Positions 8,653-12,412 of a stretch of DNA of 12,412 nt are shown here, piece by piece. The position numbers and the translations under genes are program-made. Under the pieces are notes generated by a model. The model saw only the letters and a list, made by a program, of their open reading frames with translations. It did not search any database and had not been told where the DNA came from. How positions within the stretch are numbered: the stretch's first letter is position 1; each line of letters starts with the position of its first letter. The DNA is from Polyrhizophydium stewartii (Eukaryota; Chytridiomycota; Chytridiomycetes; Rhizophydiales), in the NCBI GenBank assembly GCA_027604665.1, contig JADGIZ010000522.1, positions 1-12,412 of the forward strand, read 5' to 3'.

Positions 8653-8774
8653 TCTTCGGGAATATCGGCATCGCGCCCGCTCGCATGGCTGCCTCAAGCG
8701 GCCCCAACAGACATCACTTTCGGGCCAGTGCGCAGTAAAAACAAAGCTCGGGCAGATATGGTGTTTAGTGTTCG
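8653..8774. other. Short convergent intergenic gap
   Basis: 122 bp between two converging stop codons. It must hold both 3' ends, or the transcripts overlap. It has a small A-rich patch (about 8737-8744, GTAAAAACAAAG) but no canonical polyadenylation hexamer that I can see. Confidence 0.45.
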
Positions 8775-9200
8775 TCATTCCATGTTCGATTCGCGGATGA
8801 GCCGCGAAATCTGCCGCATGTGGTTCGCGAGGCGTGTGCGGCCTTCGACGGGGTTGACAGAGAGCAGCTCGTTGAGTGCAAAGACGACGCCGTCGACCAT
8901 GTCGTCTTCTGCCTGCTGCTGCGGGACTTGCTGCTGCTGCCGCTGATGCGGCTGGTGCTGCTGCCGATTGCGGTACCGGTGCTGTTCGTGAGACGCTGAC
9001 AGCCGCTGGCGGCCCACCGCCGGTTGCAAGCGCCCGGAGCCGTTGGCGAGTCGCGCTCCGTTTGGGCGGGAGAATCCATGGCGGTCGCCGAGGACGCGGC
9101 CCGTGCTGGACGGCGTTGCGGCCGGAGTTTGGGCCGAGACAGGTGCGGTCGGGGCGTCGACAGCGCTTGCCGCGGCATCCAGGCCGTGTGAGAGGGGCAT
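8775..9200 (-). CDS. Small Gln-rich protein with a helical C-terminus (5' end uncertain)
   Basis: From ATG 9200 (MPLSHGLDAAAS) to TGA 8777-8775, 141 aa. The N-terminal half is Ala/Pro/Ser-rich. Residues around 80-100 form a His/Gln/Arg tract (HRYRNRQQHQPHQRQQQQ). The last 43 residues, from DDMVDGVVFALNELLSVNP to the end, look like one or two amphipathic helices and are the only part that resembles a conserved domain. No family recognised. The same frame stays open and coding-like upstream to at least 9340, with a WD40-blade-like stretch, so the true start may be an upstream exon. It is divergent from the armadillo-repeat gene and convergent with the 7413 gene. Confidence 0.5.
   Translation of the reverse strand: MPLSHGLDAAASAVDAPTAPVSAQTPAATPSSTGRVLGDRHGFSRPNGARLANGSGRLQPAVGRQRLSASHEQHRYRNRQQHQPHQRQQQQVPQQQAEDDMVDGVVFALNELLSVNPVEGRTRLANHMRQISRLIRESNME
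8918..8972. repeat. CTG/CAG-rich trinucleotide-like tract
   Basis: Repeated CTG, CTGCTG and GCTG units on the plus strand encode the His/Gln-rich tract of the minus-strand gene. It is imperfect, but is the kind of sequence that varies in length between strains. Confidence 0.5.
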
Positions 9201-9341
9201 GCTCGGGAGCGCGGGAAGCCCCGATGACAGGACGCGGTTGCCGTGAAATGCCAGACGCCTGACAGGTCCTGAGGACGCGCGGCCGGTTGACGTGCACACA
9301 GCCCCGCTGGCCAGATCCACGCACAGCGAGGCGGACGGCAG
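9201..9341. promoter_or_regulatory. Divergent promoter region of the small minus-strand gene and the armadillo gene
   Basis: 141 bp separate ATG 9200 (minus) and ATG 9342 (plus). No recognisable core promoter motif. Part of it may be coding on the minus strand if that gene begins further upstream. Confidence 0.35.
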
Positions 9342-12148
9342 ATGGACAGGCCGCGGCTGCAGCAGCAGAACAGCAGTTGCCTGACGGGCGCGCACGCAGA
9401 GGCGCTCCTGCGCGAGCTGTCCAGCCACCACGACCCCACCACGCAGCAGCACGCCGCCGCGCAGGTGCTCGGCAACACACACGCTCGGGCGGGCACGCTC
9501 ATCGTCTCGCTCGACTTTGACATGCCGAAATCGGCCATCGTGCAGGCGTCTGCGGTGCTGCGCTTGACGCTGAACCCCGAGGTGCTCGAGGCAACGATAC
9601 TCCTGCTCGGCGCCATTGCGCGCGGCCAGTCGCCCGAGTGCCGCCAGCGCGCGGCGCTGATGGTCGCCTCGGGCATCTTTGACAAGGTCGCCGACGTCGC
9701 CGCCCCGGCTCAGACAGCCCACGCTGCGGGCCCACGGGCGACATTGATCCACGCCGCGATGGCGTGCGTGCTCGAGGTGATGCGTGCCTCGGGCGAGACG
9801 GCGTCGCTGCGCTTCTGTGGAGGCGCGAGCGTCTCGACAGGCTCGGCTACCTCCGCACCGGTTGGCCCGATCTCGGGTGGGTCCGGCGGACAGGGTCTTG
9901 CCGCGGCGACAGCAATGATATCCAACTTCCCTGCATCGACGCCGATATTGTGCTGCGTGCTGGCTGCCGAGTGTGTTCGCCTCGCGGCATCCAACTCGGG
10001 CCGCCGTGCCGCGCTGCTGAGCGCCAATGTGCTCGAGGTTGTGGTGGGGCTGCTGCGCCGCATGGCGACCGACGACTTCAAGGCCACCGCCAATATCACG
10101 GCAGATTCAGCAGAAGACGGCGTGCAAGGCATGATCGCGTCGCTGTTTGGTAGCTTGTGCAGCATCACCAAGAATCTGCTCGCTCACTCGCATGCGGCGG
10201 AGCGAGACATTCTCGACGACGACTTTCTGGAGTGCGTGCGCTGGATGCTGCGGCGCAGACGCCAAGCGCATGAGCGCGTGCAGGTGCGTCTGGTTTGCAG
10301 GCGTATTGCACAGAATGTAGCCATGATGACAAGCATGCGCAGATTCTCGAGGTGCTCGCCAACTGCGCGTGCAACCCACCAGATGAGCCGCTCGAGAATG
10401 CAGAATCTGTCATCAAGGAGCTGCTGCGTATCTTGGAGTCGCGCGCCAAGCAGGAGGAAAGACCTGCATCGGCAGACAAGAGCACCGCGAGCAGCGAGGA
10501 GATCCTTTTGGTGCATGTGCTGCGCTGCATTCACAACATGACGCTGAATTTCGGCGAGCCTGTGACTCTCAGAGTCGCCGAGCATATCCGCACCTTGTTT
10601 CGATACGTGACCGCGATCGATATCGAGGCTCTGGCGGCTGCACAGCCAGGCGATGTGGCAGGCGCAGCAGAGCGCATGCAGTTGCCAATTGTCGGAACTC
10701 AAGAGAAACAAACTGGCTCGGCATGCAAGGTCGCGATGGCTGTGCTCGCTATGGGAACACTGCGGTCGTTGGCGCTGCTCGATAAGCCGCCGTCGGTGCG
10801 AGCAGACATGTCGTGCTTTGTCGGTGACCTCGTTGCAATTCTTCGACACGCCACACCGCTCCGCCAGCCAACCGTGTCGCCGAAAGCGCGGCCTGGGGAT
10901 GCAACCGCAACTAATGCTGCGCTGGTGTCGGCCTTGGCCCAGAACGCCTCGATTGAATCGCGGCTCCAGGCGCTCATAATCGCGCCAGAGACCGCCAAGA
11001 GCGGTGTCAATGCCAGCGCCAGCACGATTCAGCGCAACAGCCAAACGAGCAGGCCTCTCGCCGACCAGCTCCGGGAGTTGCAGGCGATGGCGCTCGACAC
11101 GATCTGCAATCTCTCGATGGCGGACAAAGCGGCGCAGATGGTTGCAACACTCGGTGGGGCCGCGCTGTTCTCGGCACTGTACTCGCTGGTCATGTTCTCG
11201 CCCGACACGGCTCTGCAGCGACTCGCGCTCGCCTCGATACGCAACTTGTGCATTGACGAGGAGTCGTGCACGCTTATTCTGACGATGGGTGGCGGGAAGC
11301 TGCTTGAGCTGCTGTATCACGATGCCGCGGGCGTGCGTGTCGAGTGCATGCAAGTTGTGCGAAACCTGGTGATGCAGCACGAGGCGAGCTTCCAGGAGAT
11401 GTACGGCTCTGACGGCTTCGTTTCCGAGGTTGTCGCGAGTCTGTGCTCGAGCAGCGTGGCCACTCAGGCGTGCGCAATCGACATGGTGAAGTTCTGCCTC
11501 GACCAGACGGAGAGACTGCCATGCTTGGGCGTCGATCTGGTTGAGTCCGGGTGCCTGCCTGCCCTGCTTGTGCCGGCGGAGGCGTGCAGCGAGAACTCGC
11601 GGGCAGCGGCAGAGTGCTTTGAGCGGCTGCATGCCCTTGACAGGAGCCTCAACGGATCTGGCGACCCATTCACACGTCTGTGGCGGGAGTGGAAGGAGCA
11701 AGATCGTGTGAGAGCCGAGCGACTGGCAGCGCTGCGAAAGAGCCGCAAGAAAGGGACCGGCGGCGGACCAAGCAAGAAGGCGGCGGTGCGCCAGAGAAAG
11801 GCTCAGGGCAAGACAGAAGGAACGGCACCATCGACCAGCGCGCGCAGTCGTGGCTCGATGTCGGGCAAGGCGGACGGCAAGAGAAGCGCCTCTGGGACTC
11901 GGTCGTCTGAGCGGCGGGCTGGATCGCTCAGTGGAAGCACCAAGGGGGCGGGACGGAGCTCGGATGCTCGGCCGGCACGAACATCGCCGGCACGGAGACC
12001 AATCTCACGGGCAGCCACTGAGCAGGATCCATCGTCGCGACGCAGCTCCGGAAAGCCTGTGCATGACGCGATGTCGGCCTCCGGCAGTGCTGATCCGGGT
12101 CCAGCGCTCGATGCGATTGCCGAAGCAGCACCGGGAACGGCGGCTTGA
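9342..12148 (+). CDS. Armadillo/HEAT-type repeat protein with a basic disordered tail
   Basis: Exons 9342-10283 and 10343-12148 join in phase 0 to give 915 aa ending at TGA 12146-12148. Residues 15-310 and 315-730 are built of repeated hydrophobic helix pairs typical of ARM/HEAT solenoids. The clearest are QAMALDTICNLSMADKAAQM, LQRLALASIRNLCIDEESC and VRVECMQVVRNLVMQHEASF, roughly residues 560-665, with the RNL(C/V) signature seen in armadillo repeats. Insertions rich in Ser/Gly/Ala interrupt the solenoid. From about residue 761 (WREWKEQDRVRAERL) a charged helix leads into a Ser/Arg/Lys/Gly-rich tail, probably disordered and suited to binding acidic partners such as nucleic acid or tubulin. 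No signal peptide or membrane segment. ARM proteins are scaffolds; several act in cilia and flagella, but I cannot assign this one to a named orthologue. Confidence 0.83.
10284..10342 (+). other. Spliceosomal intron in the armadillo-repeat gene
   Basis: Donor CAG|GTGCGT, acceptor GCGCAG|ATT, 59 nt, phase 0, with an ATGAC branch-like motif about 13 nt before the acceptor. Removal joins HERVQ to ILEVLANCAC, restoring the helical pattern. A nearer in-phase acceptor at 10299-10300 would leave a 17-nt intron, too short for most fungi. The intron has no stop in the upstream frame, so retention would give a shifted protein ending near 10541. Confidence 0.8.
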
Positions 12149-12247
12149 AGGTGCACGCACACTGGCGTGCGATGCCGCTCTGGTGGATGACGTTCATTGG
12201 GACGCATTGGCATGGCTTTGCGTGCATTGCGGGCCGACGGGGGGGGG
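12149..12247. other. Convergent intergenic gap with a G run
   Basis: 99 bp between the armadillo gene stop and the stop of the partial minus-strand gene. It ends in nine G at 12239-12247, immediately next to the minus-strand stop codon. No other signal recognised. Confidence 0.5.
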
Positions 12248-12412
12248 TTACGACGGAGGCGCCATCGAGCGCAGCAGCTCCTCGCGGTGGGCCTGCTTGA
12301 GGGCCTCGGCCTGGGCGGCCAGCTGGTCGGCGGCAAGCCCGAGCGTGCCGACGGTCAAGGCGCGCGGGCCGATTAGCAGCTGGTCGATGGCGTCGACGAC
12401 CGGGTCCTGGTG
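12248..12412 (-). CDS. C-terminal end of an unrecognised protein (5' part outside the window)
   Basis: Read on the minus strand, a frame open from the window edge gives 54 residues ending at TAA 12250-12248. It starts HQDPVVDAIDQLLIGPRAL and ends HREELLRSMAPPS. Codons are strongly G/C at the third position, as in the other genes here. The composition (Ala, Leu, Gln, Glu with regular hydrophobic spacing) suggests helices, possibly a short coiled coil (AADQLAAQAEALKQAHREEL). No ATG lies near the edge, so this is an internal or terminal exon. It converges on the armadillo gene. Family unknown. Confidence 0.6.
   Translation of the reverse strand, partial: HQDPVVDAIDQLLIGPRALTVGTLGLAADQLAAQAEALKQAHREELLRSMAPPS

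Noticed and set aside
8089..9480. 463-codon minus-strand frame through the 7413 gene and the small gene
   Set aside because: It overlaps two better-supported genes in different frames and has a random, Arg/Ala-rich composition.
10284..10300. A 17-nt intron that would also restore the armadillo frame
   Set aside because: It is shorter than the spliceosome normally handles in fungi. The 59-nt alternative has the same donor, the right phase and a typical length.
10184..11701. 505-codon minus-strand frame antisense to the armadillo gene
   Set aside because: It shadows a GC-rich coding region. The plus strand has clear armadillo motifs, and the antisense translation is Arg/His/Leu-rich without pattern.
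1..12412. CRISPR arrays, transposon ends, tRNA or rRNA genes
   Set aside because: No regularly spaced repeats, long terminal inverted repeats, transposase-like protein, or tRNA box pair was seen on reading both strands.

Overview
The window looks like nuclear DNA from a GC-rich eukaryote, most likely an early-diverging, probably zoosporic (chytrid-type), fungus. The main evidence is a set of short spliceosomal introns of about 58-104 nt. They have GT(G/A)-type donors, CAG acceptors and, in most cases, a CTGAC/CTGAT branch-site-like motif. A fungal Sly41-type transporter and an NSUN7-type gene also support this. I know NSUN7 from animals and do not know it from yeasts or moulds. No bacterial operon structure, tRNA, rRNA, CRISPR array or transposon was recognised. 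The lineage is inferred from reading the sequence, not from a database search.

Layout, left to right. (1) 2-1536, plus: 5'-partial Sly41-like triose-phosphate-transporter family membrane protein, one intron. (2) 1537-2543: about 1 kb with no recognisable gene, between convergent genes. (3) 2544-5629, minus: an NSUN7-like RNA methyltransferase-family protein in 11 exons. Joined by hand, it gives an uninterrupted 813-codon protein. It keeps a SAM-binding motif I but lacks the cysteine in both motif IV and motif VI. (4) 5630-5908: short divergent promoter region. (5) 5909-7399, plus: unrecognised 496-aa protein with a disordered middle. (6) 7413-8652, plus, two exons: Pro/Ala/His-rich protein with a small folded C-terminal part, beginning only 13 bp after the previous stop. 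(7) 8775-9200, minus: small Gln-rich protein with a conserved-looking C-terminal helix; its 5' end is uncertain. (8) 9201-9341: divergent promoter region. (9) 9342-12148, plus, two exons: 915-aa armadillo/HEAT-type repeat protein with a long basic Ser/Arg-rich tail. (10) 12248-12412, minus: C-terminal end of another gene running off the window.

The genes alternate in convergent and divergent pairs with short gaps, as in compact fungal genomes. Nothing in the sequence shows that they form one pathway. The observation most worth following up is the NSUN7-like protein with no catalytic or release cysteine. NSUN7 is tied to sperm motility in mammals, so a flagellar or zoospore role is a possible but unproven inference.
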